Shown one piece after another: positions 1 through 6,027 of a stretch of DNA of 9,266 nucleotides. Made by a program: the position numbers and the translations under genes. Below the pieces are notes generated by a model, which was given only the letters and a program-made list of their open reading frames with translations, was not told the DNA's origin and did no database searches. Numbering within the stretch: the stretch's first letter is position 1; each line of letters begins with the position of its first letter. Source of the DNA: an uncultured Lachnospiraceae bacterium (GTDB taxonomy: Bacteria; Bacillota; Clostridia; Lachnospirales; Lachnospiraceae); NCBI GenBank assembly GCA_948438565.1, contig CAOJLW010000078.1:1-9266 (forward strand), given 5' to 3'.

Positions 1-1143
1 GTTCATCTGGTTGCTTCCGGCAAAACGAAAAATTTCCGTCACCAGCTCCATTAACAAAAGGCGGTATTTTTGTATGGACATCTTGGCCACTTTCATCTGC
101 GCAACCAAATCATGGATTGCTTTGCACAATACATCCTCTTCACCCACTTTGATCTCCTTAAAAATTTTCCGGATAAAAGGCTCTTCCCACGGCACATCCA
201 GACTTTCCTGCGGATCCATCTCAGCGATATTAATCGCACCGGCATTTTTATAAAGCACCCGGTAAGAAACCGCGTTCTTAGCCCCCTGATACGAATGCCG
301 CAGCTTGCTTAACCGATCGCAGGGATACCCAATTCCGGCAGTGACCCGGACGTTGCAAATGCGTTTGGCCATACGGCAAATCCTGTCCATCCCGTCGGTA
401 AAACGCATAACGGACGCCTCCTCCTCAAGCTGCGTAATCACCAGGATATCCCCCAAATAAATCACCGTCCTGCTGTCCCATAAGCCTGAGAGCTGCTCTT
501 CCACCAGCTTTTTTACGGAAATCATAAGCAGAGAAGCATCCATCTGCACTTCCCCGTGCTGCTTGGCAGCGCTGATATGCAATGCGGTCACCACATAATA
601 AGGCCCCCGTAAACCAATCTGATAATTAGCCGCATACGTTTCAATCTTCTCTTCGGAAAGCCTCCCTTCCAACAGCGATATAAAAAAATTTTCGCGCAAA
701 ACTGGAAGGCTTTCCAGATAGTACTGGCGCAGCTTATCAATATTCCTCTTTTCATCCAGCTCTTTGTCCAGATTTTCCTTAATCCTTTCAAATACCTGAC
801 GGAGCTCATTGGAATTAATCGGTTTTAGAATATATTCTTCCACCTCGATTTTTATGGCCTCCTGCGCATATTCAAACTCGTCAAATCCAGAATAAATAAT
901 AATCTTAATATTTTGATATTGCTCTTTTAATTTTTTACAAAAGGTCAATCCATCCATATAGGGCATCTTAATATCGGTCATCACCACATCAATCTGTAGT
1001 TCCTCCGCCATTTCCAAGGCTTCCACCCCGTTCCTGGCATATCCGGCAATCCGAAACCCCATACTGCCCCAATCCAGCTTTTTGATAATGACCCGAAAAG
1101 CCTCTTCCTCATCATCCACCAATAAAACGGAATACGAACTCAT
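1..1143 (-). CDS. AraC-family (YesN-type) two-component response regulator, C-terminus beyond the left edge
   Basis: The 381 residues present are open to the window edge. The N-terminal receiver domain (about residues 4-120) shows the acidic pair D10-D11, the phosphoacceptor D57 in the motif DIKMP (57-61), and the conserved K107-P108 near its end. An alpha-helical linker (about 119-145) follows, then a degenerate GGDEF-like middle domain with VTAGIG at 267-272 and SYQGAKNAVSYR at 284-295, typical of YesN-type regulators. The AraC-type helix-turn-helix expected after about residue 400 lies outside the window, so DNA binding is inferred from architecture. It is the last visible gene of the mgl transporter operon; a YesM-like kinase may follow off the edge. 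The start is uncertain. ATG 1143 gives the usual domain onset, with GAGG 12 nt upstream. In-frame ATGs at 1155 and 1200 also exist, and the one at 1200 overlaps the preceding stop as ATGA. It probably controls the adjacent transporter genes. Confidence 0.88.
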   Translation of the reverse strand, partial: MSSYSVLLVDDEEEAFRVIIKKLDWGSMGFRIAGYARNGVEALEMAEELQIDVVMTDIKMPYMDGLTFCKKLKEQYQNIKIIIYSGFDEFEYAQEAIKIEVEEYILKPINSNELRQVFERIKENLDKELDEKRNIDKLRQYYLESLPVLRENFFISLLEGRLSEEKIETYAANYQIGLRGPYYVVTALHISAAKQHGEVQMDASLLMISVKKLVEEQLSGLWDSRTVIYLGDILVITQLEEEASVMRFTDGMDRICRMAKRICNVRVTAGIGYPCDRLSKLRHSYQGAKNAVSYRVLYKNAGAINIAEMDPQESLDVPWEEPFIRKIFKEIKVGEEDVLCKAIHDLVAQMKVAKMSIQKYRLLLMELVTEIFRFAGSNQMN

Positions 1144-1196
1144 GCCGTCAACCATCCTCTCCCTTATTTTTTGTCCAAACCAGACGTTCCATTTTT

Positions 1197-1508
1197 TCAT
1201 GCCCGATATTTACTATCCATCCTTTTCCAAAACACGCCCAAAAGTATCGTACAAACAATAATTTCCGCAACCGCCGCATAAAGATTGACAAACAGTAAAA
1301 TTGCCATAACCAATGTCGCCAGGGCATAATAAATCAGCAGTATACCCCCTGCTTGTGCATAAGCGGCTTCATTTTTTGGCAGCTCCTGCCCTTTGGGCCG
1401 TATCAGCGAAGCATCCTTTGTCACCCATAGACGTATACCATAATACATACAAATGACAAATAACAATAACGGTATCCCCGCCTGCTCTAAAATATACCCT
1501 AATTCCAT
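1197..1508 (-). CDS. small three-helix membrane protein of unknown function
   Basis: A 103-residue protein that I cannot assign to a named family. Three hydrophobic stretches are visible: about residues 9-28, 53-73 and 75-94. The first is separated from the others by a polar, Lys/Glu-containing segment (30-52), and the C-terminus is basic (KRMDSKYR). No signal peptide cleavage site, Cys motif or catalytic signature is seen. An upstream in-frame ATG at 1547 would add 13 residues, but ATG 1508 has a clear AGGAGG box 4 nt upstream and directly begins the amphipathic entry to helix 1, so I chose it. The gene lies between mglC and a response regulator gene on the same strand, after a terminator-like hairpin. 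This suggests a role tied to the regulator (for example an accessory membrane component) rather than to transport itself; that is only inference from position. Confidence 0.75.
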   Translation of the reverse strand: MELGYILEQAGIPLLLFVICMYYGIRLWVTKDASLIRPKGQELPKNEAAYAQAGGILLIYYALATLVMAILLFVNLYAAVAEIIVCTILLGVFWKRMDSKYRA

Positions 1509-1512
1509 GGTT

Positions 1513-1518
1513 CCTCCT
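1513..1518 (-). promoter_or_regulatory. ribosome-binding site that fixes the start of the small membrane protein
   Basis: The minus strand reads AGGAGG four bases before ATG 1508. The longer reading frame from ATG 1547 would begin inside the upstream hairpin and has no comparable box. Confidence 0.75.
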
Positions 1519-1529
1519 TTTTCTAAACA

Positions 1530-1565
1530 AAAATAGCGACTGGGCAAAATTCCAATCGCTATTTT
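1530..1565 (-). terminator. intrinsic terminator or attenuator after mglC
   Basis: An inverted repeat of 10 bp (AAAATAGCGA at 1530-1539 paired with TCGCTATTTT at 1556-1565) continues after one mismatch with 3 more pairs (TGG/CCA) around an 8-base loop. On the minus-strand transcript it begins 9 nt after the mglC stop codon and is followed by a U-rich run (TATTTTTGTTT on the minus strand). It should reduce transcription into the small membrane protein and regulator genes. No convincing second promoter is seen in the 66-bp gap, so partial read-through is likely. The stem is AT-rich at its base, so its strength is uncertain. Confidence 0.7.
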
Positions 1566-1574
1566 GGGCTCTCA

Positions 1575-2564
1575 TTACTTCTTTGCAATATATTTTCTGA
1601 TATCAAGAGAAATAGCCACAAAGATAACGATACCAATTGCTATGTACTGTGCATTTGCATCTACGCCCATATATTGGAGCGCAACTTTTAACAATTCGAA
1701 TACGGCAACGCCGATAACGGCCGAGGATACCTTTCCACGTCCTCCAGTAACAGATACGCCGCCAATCGTACACGCTGCAATCGCTTCCATCTCATAGCCA
1801 TATCCTAACATAACCGACGCTCCGCCTGCTTTTGCGCCGAGCATAAATCCTGCCAGGCCATACATTGCAGCCGCTTTCATATAAATCAAAATCAACGTCT
1901 TTTTCACCGGTACGCCGGCAACCTCAGCCGCCTGCGGATTTCCGCCAATCGCATACATATACTTCCCATGACGCGTCATATTAAAAATAAACCATGAAAT
2001 AATCGCCACGAAAATTGCAATCCAGATTAAGAAATTAATTCCTATGAATTTTCCGCCTGCCACATCGGTATATTCTTTAACATATCCGCCAAGCGGCGTC
2101 GCTCCGGTATAAATCATACAGATACCATAGATGATTTCCATCATAGCCAATGTCGCAATAAACGGAGGTACGTTTAAAAATGCAATGAAAAATCCTGTCA
2201 CCGTGCCAAATGCCGCACAGATACCCATAACGATAAGAACTACTAAAAATACATTCAACGGCTGCATATCCGGAAAGAATTTATTGGAATAATCCATGCG
2301 CTGTAACAGCGTGCCGGCAATACATCCGCCAAACCCGATCATACGTCCTGCCGACAAGTCGCAGCCTGCGGTAATTACACAACCGGCAATGCCAAGAGCA
2401 ATTACAAGCCGGGAACTCATATTCATCAGGATATTCATCAAGTTATTGGGCGTAAAAAAATTATCGGACGTAAATCCCGTATAAATAACAAGGACAAACA
2501 TAACAATGATTACGCCATTGTTGATTAAAAAATTTTTTATTTTTTGCTGATTTGTATTCACCAT
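1575..2564 (-). CDS. mglC: galactose/methyl-galactoside-type sugar ABC transporter permease MglC
   Basis: A 329-residue polytopic inner-membrane protein of the ribose/galactose (CUT2, BPD_transp_2) permease family, close to the roughly 336 residues of E. coli MglC. The region RLVIALGIAG (52-61) through CDLSAGR (68-74) and TLLQRMDYSNKFFP (85-98) closely parallels E. coli MglC, which supports MglC rather than RbsC. The conserved cytoplasmic ATPase-contact segment GGNPQAAEVAGV lies at 207-218, and IAACTIGGVSVTGG at 262-275 is another family hallmark. About eight to ten hydrophobic helices are distributed throughout. The start at 2564 has AGGAGG 6 nt upstream, and mglA ends only 15 nt before it, so the two are co-transcribed and probably translationally linked. 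The protein forms the transmembrane channel with the double ATPase MglA. The sugar is probably galactose or glucose, but it is not proven by sequence. Confidence 0.95.
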   Translation of the reverse strand: MVNTNQQKIKNFLINNGVIIVMFVLVIYTGFTSDNFFTPNNLMNILMNMSSRLVIALGIAGCVITAGCDLSAGRMIGFGGCIAGTLLQRMDYSNKFFPDMQPLNVFLVVLIVMGICAAFGTVTGFFIAFLNVPPFIATLAMMEIIYGICMIYTGATPLGGYVKEYTDVAGGKFIGINFLIWIAIFVAIISWFIFNMTRHGKYMYAIGGNPQAAEVAGVPVKKTLILIYMKAAAMYGLAGFMLGAKAGGASVMLGYGYEMEAIAACTIGGVSVTGGRGKVSSAVIGVAVFELLKVALQYMGVDANAQYIAIGIVIFVAISLDIRKYIAKK

Positions 2565-2579
2565 TTTTCTCCTCCTAAA

Positions 2580-4088
2580 TCAGAATTGTGTTGCATAGGC
2601 CATTACGTTTGCCTGCGTCATGTCTTTGGTCTGATCAATTTCACCGGTCAGCTTACCGTTACACATCACATATACCCGATCCGACATACCAAGAAGCTCC
2701 GACATCTCTGATGAAATCATAATGATAGCTTTTCCTTGTTTTGCTAAATCATTCATAATCTCATAAATCTCGTGCTTGGCGCCTACGTCGATACCACGGG
2801 TCGGCTCATCCATAATCAGTACATCCGGATCGCTGGCAAGCCATCTCGACACAATTACTTTCTGCTGATTCCCCCCGGACAAATTGGCAATATGCTCTTT
2901 CATGCTAGGAGTTTTGATGCTTAACTTTTGGATACTGTCGTCTACAACACGATTAATCCTCTTATGATCTAATATAAACCCCGCCCTTAAAAATTTATTA
3001 TATACCGATACACTGACATTATCCTTAATTGAAAGACATCCAAAAATACCGTTTCCACGCCGATCTTCCGTAATCAACCCAATTCCGGCATTCATTGCGT
3101 CCACCGGATGCCTGAGCTTTAATTTCTTTCCATGCATAAAAATTTCACCGGACGCAATACCCCGGATTGCAAAAATACCTTCCATCAATTCTGTCCTCTG
3201 CGCGCCGACCAGACCGCCAAAACCCAGAATTTCCCCTTTCCGAAGCGTAAAGCTGACGTCCTGGAAAGATTTTTCATGAATGGAAGATAAATGTTTCACT
3301 TCCAGAATGACATCTCCCGGCTTATTTTCTTTTTCCGGATAGACATTGGTAAGTTCACGTCCAACCATTTTGGCAATAATCTGATCGGTTGTCATCTCTG
3401 CAGCCGGCCAGGTTCCCACATAGGTTCCGTCACGCATAATCGTAATATCATCGGCAATGCGCTTAATCTCATCCATTTTATGTGAAATATAAACCATGGT
3501 AACGCCCTTGCTGCGCAAATCGTCCATAATGCGAAACAACGCTTCCACTTCATTGTCTGAAAGCGACGACGTCGGCTCGTCAAAAATAACAACTTTTGCC
3601 TGCTGGGATACGGCTTTTGCAATTTCCACAGACTGCATCTGCCCAATCGACAAAGTCCCAAGCTGCGCCTTGGGATCAAAATCCATTTTCACTTCTTTTA
3701 GCCATTTTTCCGTCTCTTCATACATCGTCTTATGATCAATGACTTGCAACGGCCCAAAACGTTTGACTGGAAACCTTCCCAGATAAAGGTTTTCCGCAAC
3801 GCTCCGCGCCGGCACCGGCTGTAGTTCCTGATGCACCATGGCAATGCCATGCTTCATCGCTTCGTCCGGATTATTGACTTTGATTTTTTCACCATCCAGG
3901 TAAATTTCGCCCGCATCCATCTTATATATGCCAAACAGGCATTTCATCAGCGTTGATTTCCCAGCGCCATTTTCTCCCATCAATGCATGGACCGTCCCCG
4001 GACGAAGCGATAACTGCACATTGTCAAGTGCCTTTACTCCGGGGAAGGATTTGCAGATCCCCTCCAGCTTTAACTTATATTCAGCCAT
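2580..4088 (-). CDS. mglA: galactose/methyl-galactoside-type sugar ABC transporter ATP-binding protein MglA
   Basis: A 502-residue tandem ATPase (E. coli MglA is about 506) that powers sugar import through MglC. The first nucleotide-binding domain has Walker A GENGAGKST (38-46), Q-loop Q87, a degenerate signature LSIGQ (146-150), Walker B with D170-E171, and the switch H203. The second domain has a degenerate P-loop GLVGAQRT (292-299) but a perfect signature LSGGNQQK (403-410) and Walker B D427-E428. This asymmetry is normal for CUT2 sugar ATPases, so it is not a sign of decay. SFPGVKALDNV (14-24), LMKCLFGIY (47-55) and ENKPG (254-258) match MglA specifically. ATG 4088 has AGGAGG 6 nt upstream. 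It follows mglB after a 99-bp spacer that contains a strong hairpin, and precedes mglC by 15 bp. Confidence 0.97.
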   Translation of the reverse strand: MAEYKLKLEGICKSFPGVKALDNVQLSLRPGTVHALMGENGAGKSTLMKCLFGIYKMDAGEIYLDGEKIKVNNPDEAMKHGIAMVHQELQPVPARSVAENLYLGRFPVKRFGPLQVIDHKTMYEETEKWLKEVKMDFDPKAQLGTLSIGQMQSVEIAKAVSQQAKVVIFDEPTSSLSDNEVEALFRIMDDLRSKGVTMVYISHKMDEIKRIADDITIMRDGTYVGTWPAAEMTTDQIIAKMVGRELTNVYPEKENKPGDVILEVKHLSSIHEKSFQDVSFTLRKGEILGFGGLVGAQRTELMEGIFAIRGIASGEIFMHGKKLKLRHPVDAMNAGIGLITEDRRGNGIFGCLSIKDNVSVSVYNKFLRAGFILDHKRINRVVDDSIQKLSIKTPSMKEHIANLSGGNQQKVIVSRWLASDPDVLIMDEPTRGIDVGAKHEIYEIMNDLAKQGKAIIMISSEMSELLGMSDRVYVMCNGKLTGEIDQTKDMTQANVMAYATQF

Positions 4089-4126
4089 TTTGCCCCTCCT
4101 TATGATTCCTTTTCCGAAAGATAAAT

Positions 4127-4158
4127 AGGTGCGGGTGCCGTTGATAGCGCCCGCACCT
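4127..4158 (-). promoter_or_regulatory. intercistronic mRNA hairpin between mglB and mglA
   Basis: AGGTGCGGG at 4127-4135 pairs with CCCGCACCT at 4150-4158, a perfect 9-bp GC-rich stem. After one A-C mismatch in the RNA, 2 more pairs close an 8-base loop. It starts 29 nt after the mglB stop codon. The sequence after it on the minus strand (ATTTATCTTTC) is only weakly U-rich, so it reads better as an RNA-processing or 3'-end-stabilising element, or a leaky attenuator, than as a full terminator. Such elements let the binding protein be made in excess over ATPase and permease; this role is inferred. Confidence 0.7.
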
Positions 4159-4187
4159 TATCTGCCATGATTCCACCGGCCAATGCC

Positions 4188-5378
4188 TTATTTCACCATG
4201 TCCAGGATCTCCTGTGCATTATCTTGTGTTACTTTTACATAATCGCAGCCGATATAATATTCGTTCTTTTCGCCGTTGATGAAACGGATTGCCGCATCCG
4301 CCGCACTATGGGACTGTGCAAAGTGATCGTTAAATACGGTGCCTGACATTTTTCCGGAAATAACATTTTCCAGAGCTTCTGATAATGCGTCTACGCCTAC
4401 CAGATAGATATCGGTTCCAACCACACGTCCTGCCGCTTCAATTGCCTGCAATGCGCCAAGCGCCATAGAGTCGTTATTACAGAATACAACTTCAATGTCC
4501 TCGCCATACTGTCCCAATGCATTGGCTACAATCTGCTGTGCCTCAGCCTGCTGCCAGTTACCTACCTGATCCGTCAAGCAGTCAACTTCCAAACCTGCAT
4601 CGGTAAGAGCCTTAACAGAGAACTCGGTACGATACTGAGCGTCTACGTTCTCCGGATCGCCTTCTACCATGATATATTGGATTTTGCCGTCGCCGTTTAA
4701 GTCTACTTTATCCATGCCAAGGTCTACAATCATTTCACCCTGGAAGGTTCCGGACTGACGAGCGTCACAGCCTACATATGTAACATCCCATCCGTTGTCC
4801 TGCCATCTCTTCTCTTCATCTTCTTCCGGCTCACGGTTGATATATACAAGCGGGATGCCTGCGTCCATAACCTTATCCGTAATTGTTTCTGCGGAAGAGG
4901 AGTTTACCGGGTTGATAATCAATACGTCAACGCCTTCTGCAATAAAGTTATCAATCTGACCAGTCTGTGTAGCCTGATCGTTCTGGCCGTCCACAATTGT
5001 GATATTTTCTTTTGCAAATCCCTGTGAAACCAGATAGTTTTCTAATTCGCCCCGGAACAAGGTCATAAAGTTGTCCGAGAACTGATAAATACAAACGCCT
5101 ACTTTTTTGTCCGCCATATCGCCGCCTGCTGCCGCATCATCCGTCGTATCGTCGGCTGCATCATCGGCTTCTGCATCAGCCGCATCGTCGGCTGCATCAT
5201 CGGCTTCTGCGTCAGCAGCATCATCGGCTGCATCGTCGGCTGCATCAGCATCTGCGTCAGCTTCTGCTTCGTTTCCTGACGACGGAGCAGCGTCACCGCC
5301 ACCTCCATTACCGCACCCTGCCAACATTGTCGTAACCATTGCCGCTGCCAGCAACAGTTCAATCGCTTTCTTTTTCAT
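4188..5378 (-). CDS. mglB: galactose/glucose-binding lipoprotein MglB-like
   Basis: A 396-residue extracellular sugar-binding lipoprotein that delivers substrate to MglA/MglC. The signal peptide ends in a lipobox LAGC with lipidated C22. An acidic Ala/Asp/Glu linker (about 36-82) tethers the binding domain (91-396), which aligns with the E. coli galactose-binding protein. Conserved sugar contacts: D102 and F104 in DNF, N181, D246, R250, W275, N302, D330 and N350. The position equivalent to E. coli H152 is N244. A calcium loop DLNGDGKIQ (226-234) supplies D226, N228, D230 and Q234, with E296 matching E. coli E205; this loop is characteristic of MglB as opposed to RbsB. ATG 5378 has AGGAGG 9 nt upstream. 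It is the first gene of the operon. Sugar identity is inferred from conserved contacts; the Asn change could shift affinity or preference. Confidence 0.94.
   Translation of the reverse strand: MKKKAIELLLAAAMVTTMLAGCGNGGGGDAAPSSGNEAEADADADAADDAADDAADAEADDAADDAADAEADDAADDTTDDAAAGGDMADKKVGVCIYQFSDNFMTLFRGELENYLVSQGFAKENITIVDGQNDQATQTGQIDNFIAEGVDVLIINPVNSSSAETITDKVMDAGIPLVYINREPEEDEEKRWQDNGWDVTYVGCDARQSGTFQGEMIVDLGMDKVDLNGDGKIQYIMVEGDPENVDAQYRTEFSVKALTDAGLEVDCLTDQVGNWQQAEAQQIVANALGQYGEDIEVVFCNNDSMALGALQAIEAAGRVVGTDIYLVGVDALSEALENVISGKMSGTVFNDHFAQSHSAADAAIRFINGEKNEYYIGCDYVKVTQDNAQEILDMVK
5148..5240 (-). repeat. 36-bp tandem repeat coding for the acidic linker of MglB
   Basis: Two near-identical 36-bp units (5205-5240 and 5169-5204, differing at only a few bases) and a 21-bp partial third unit (5148-5168) encode ADDAADDAADAE twice and then ADDAADD. 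This corresponds to residues 47-77 of the lipoprotein. The array is in frame, so copy-number change by slippage would lengthen or shorten the tether without breaking the gene. Confidence 0.85.
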
Positions 5379-5428
5379 GTTAAAAGTCCTCCTTTAAAAT
5401 TAATTATCTTGCTTCGTTTCATGAATGT

Positions 5429-5458
5429 ATTATAGCAACCGACTTCTGAAAACAACAT
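5429..5458 (-). promoter_or_regulatory. probable mglB operon promoter (extended -10)
   Basis: On the minus strand TGC-TATAAT (5437 down to 5429) is a consensus extended -10 element. No good -35 exists: the best choices are ATGTTG at 18 bp spacing (5453-5458) or TTGTTT at 15 bp (5450-5455). Transcription would start near 5422, giving a leader of about 44 nt. A perfect -10 with a poor -35 fits a promoter that relies on an activator. Confidence 0.7.
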
Positions 5459-5463
5459 ATAAT

Positions 5464-5500
5464 ATCCTTCTCTCTTTCTTAAAAATCCTTCTTTCTTTTT
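5464..5500 (-). promoter_or_regulatory. pair of direct repeats, candidate activator site upstream of the mgl promoter
   Basis: Reading the minus strand, a 16-base purine-rich element ending in GAAGGAT occurs at 5485-5500 and again at 5464-5479. The copies match at 14 of 16 positions and lie exactly 21 bp apart (two helical turns). Relative to the predicted start near 5422 they cover about -63 to -78 and -42 to -57, next to the weak -35. This is the usual geometry for AraC-family activators, and an AraC-type response regulator gene lies in the same operon. Purine-rich, low-complexity sequence can give such matches by chance. Confidence 0.45.
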
Positions 5501-5526
5501 GTGCATACCGTATAAATTTTTCTATT

Positions 5527-5541
5527 TTGGAAACGATTCCC
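5527..5541 (-). promoter_or_regulatory. cre-like (CcpA) operator
   Basis: The plus strand reads TTGGAAACGATTCCC, matching 14 of 15 positions of the relaxed cre consensus WTGNAANCGNWNNCA. Its core is a near-palindrome, GGAA...TTCC around ACGA, as for LacI-family operators. It lies about 105 to 119 bp upstream of the predicted mglB transcription start, far for simple repression. It may work with another promoter, by activation, or through looping. Carbon catabolite control of a sugar importer is expected in Firmicutes. Confidence 0.5.
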
Positions 5542-5563
5542 CGTCATTTTGCCATTTCCTGCT

Positions 5564-5610
5564 AAAAAAATAGAACGCATAGATGAGATTTCTATGCGCT
5601 CTATTTTTTT
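5564..5610. terminator. bidirectional intrinsic terminator
   Basis: A run of seven A (5564-5570), then TAGAACGCATAGA, a 7-base loop (5584-5590), TCTATGCGCTCTA, and a run of seven T (5604-5610). The GC-containing stem has 12 of 13 pairs, and the A and T runs extend it. It starts 8 nt after the stop codon of the 131-residue gene on the minus strand, which it terminates. It insulates the mgl promoter region from the topB unit. Confidence 0.9.
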
Positions 5611-5618
5611 ATAGCATA

Positions 5619-6014
5619 TTATCGTCCTTTGCTTAAACACATACTCTCTAATGCAACGCCGACCAAAGCGGGCGGATTGATGACAAAGCCGTCGGATGTA
5701 ATTTTATGATTAAAATATTCCACGGTTGCATCATGATCCAGAAATTGATGAATCGTTAAATATTGTTCAATCTCGTCGGTAAGCATAATCGCAACCCGCT
5801 TTAAGCGTTCGTCCTGAAAGCCGTTTGCAAAATGAACGCTTTTCATCATGCGTTTTAATTTGGTCTGCGGATAGGTCTCCTGCAGCTTTTGCCTGAGTCC
5901 TAAAACAATATCCTCATAGGTCTGATTTTTCAAACTATCCAAATCATCCATTTCTATAATTTTTTCAAAATGTAGATGCCGAACCAGCTCCATCGCTTTT
6001 TCCTGTAAATCCAT
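5619..6014 (-). CDS. unrecognised 131-residue protein downstream of topB
   Basis: I do not recognise a family. The protein is soluble, with no signal peptide or membrane segment. It is rich in charged residues and mostly predicted helical in its first 90 residues (for example EKAMELVRHLHFEKIIEM and RLKRVAIMLTDEIEQYL). A more hydrophobic C-terminal stretch (FVINPPALVGVALESM, about 110-125) follows. There are no Cys-pair zinc motifs or nucleotide-binding loops. The start at 6014 has AGGAGA 6 nt upstream, and that box overlaps the TAG stop of topB (TAGGAGA), so translation is probably coupled. A strong terminator follows at once, so it is the last gene of a two-gene unit with topB. Position alone suggests a partner or accessory to topoisomerase III; it could equally be an unrelated passenger. 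Confidence 0.8.
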   Translation of the reverse strand: MDLQEKAMELVRHLHFEKIIEMDDLDSLKNQTYEDIVLGLRQKLQETYPQTKLKRMMKSVHFANGFQDERLKRVAIMLTDEIEQYLTIHQFLDHDATVEYFNHKITSDGFVINPPALVGVALESMCLSKGR

Positions 6015-6020
6015 ACATTG

Positions 6021-6027
6021 TCTCCTA
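6021..6027 (-). promoter_or_regulatory. ribosome-binding site overlapping the topB stop codon
   Basis: The minus strand reads TAGGAGA: TAG is the topB stop and AGGAGA is the ribosome-binding site for the next gene, 6 nt before its ATG at 6014. This supports that start and coupled translation. Confidence 0.75.

Noticed and set aside
1369..1575. Minus-strand open frame overlapping the small membrane protein in another frame
   Set aside because: It starts inside the terminator-like hairpin region and overlaps a frame with a clear AGGAGG box and membrane helices.
2580..4088. Degenerate second P-loop and first signature motif in MglA as signs of a decaying gene
   Set aside because: This asymmetry is normal in the tandem ATPases of ribose/galactose transporters.
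5107..5397. Open frame on the plus strand with long Ser/Ala runs
   Set aside because: It is the antisense reading of the acidic linker and signal peptide of mglB; the repeats leave all frames open and there is no ribosome-binding site.
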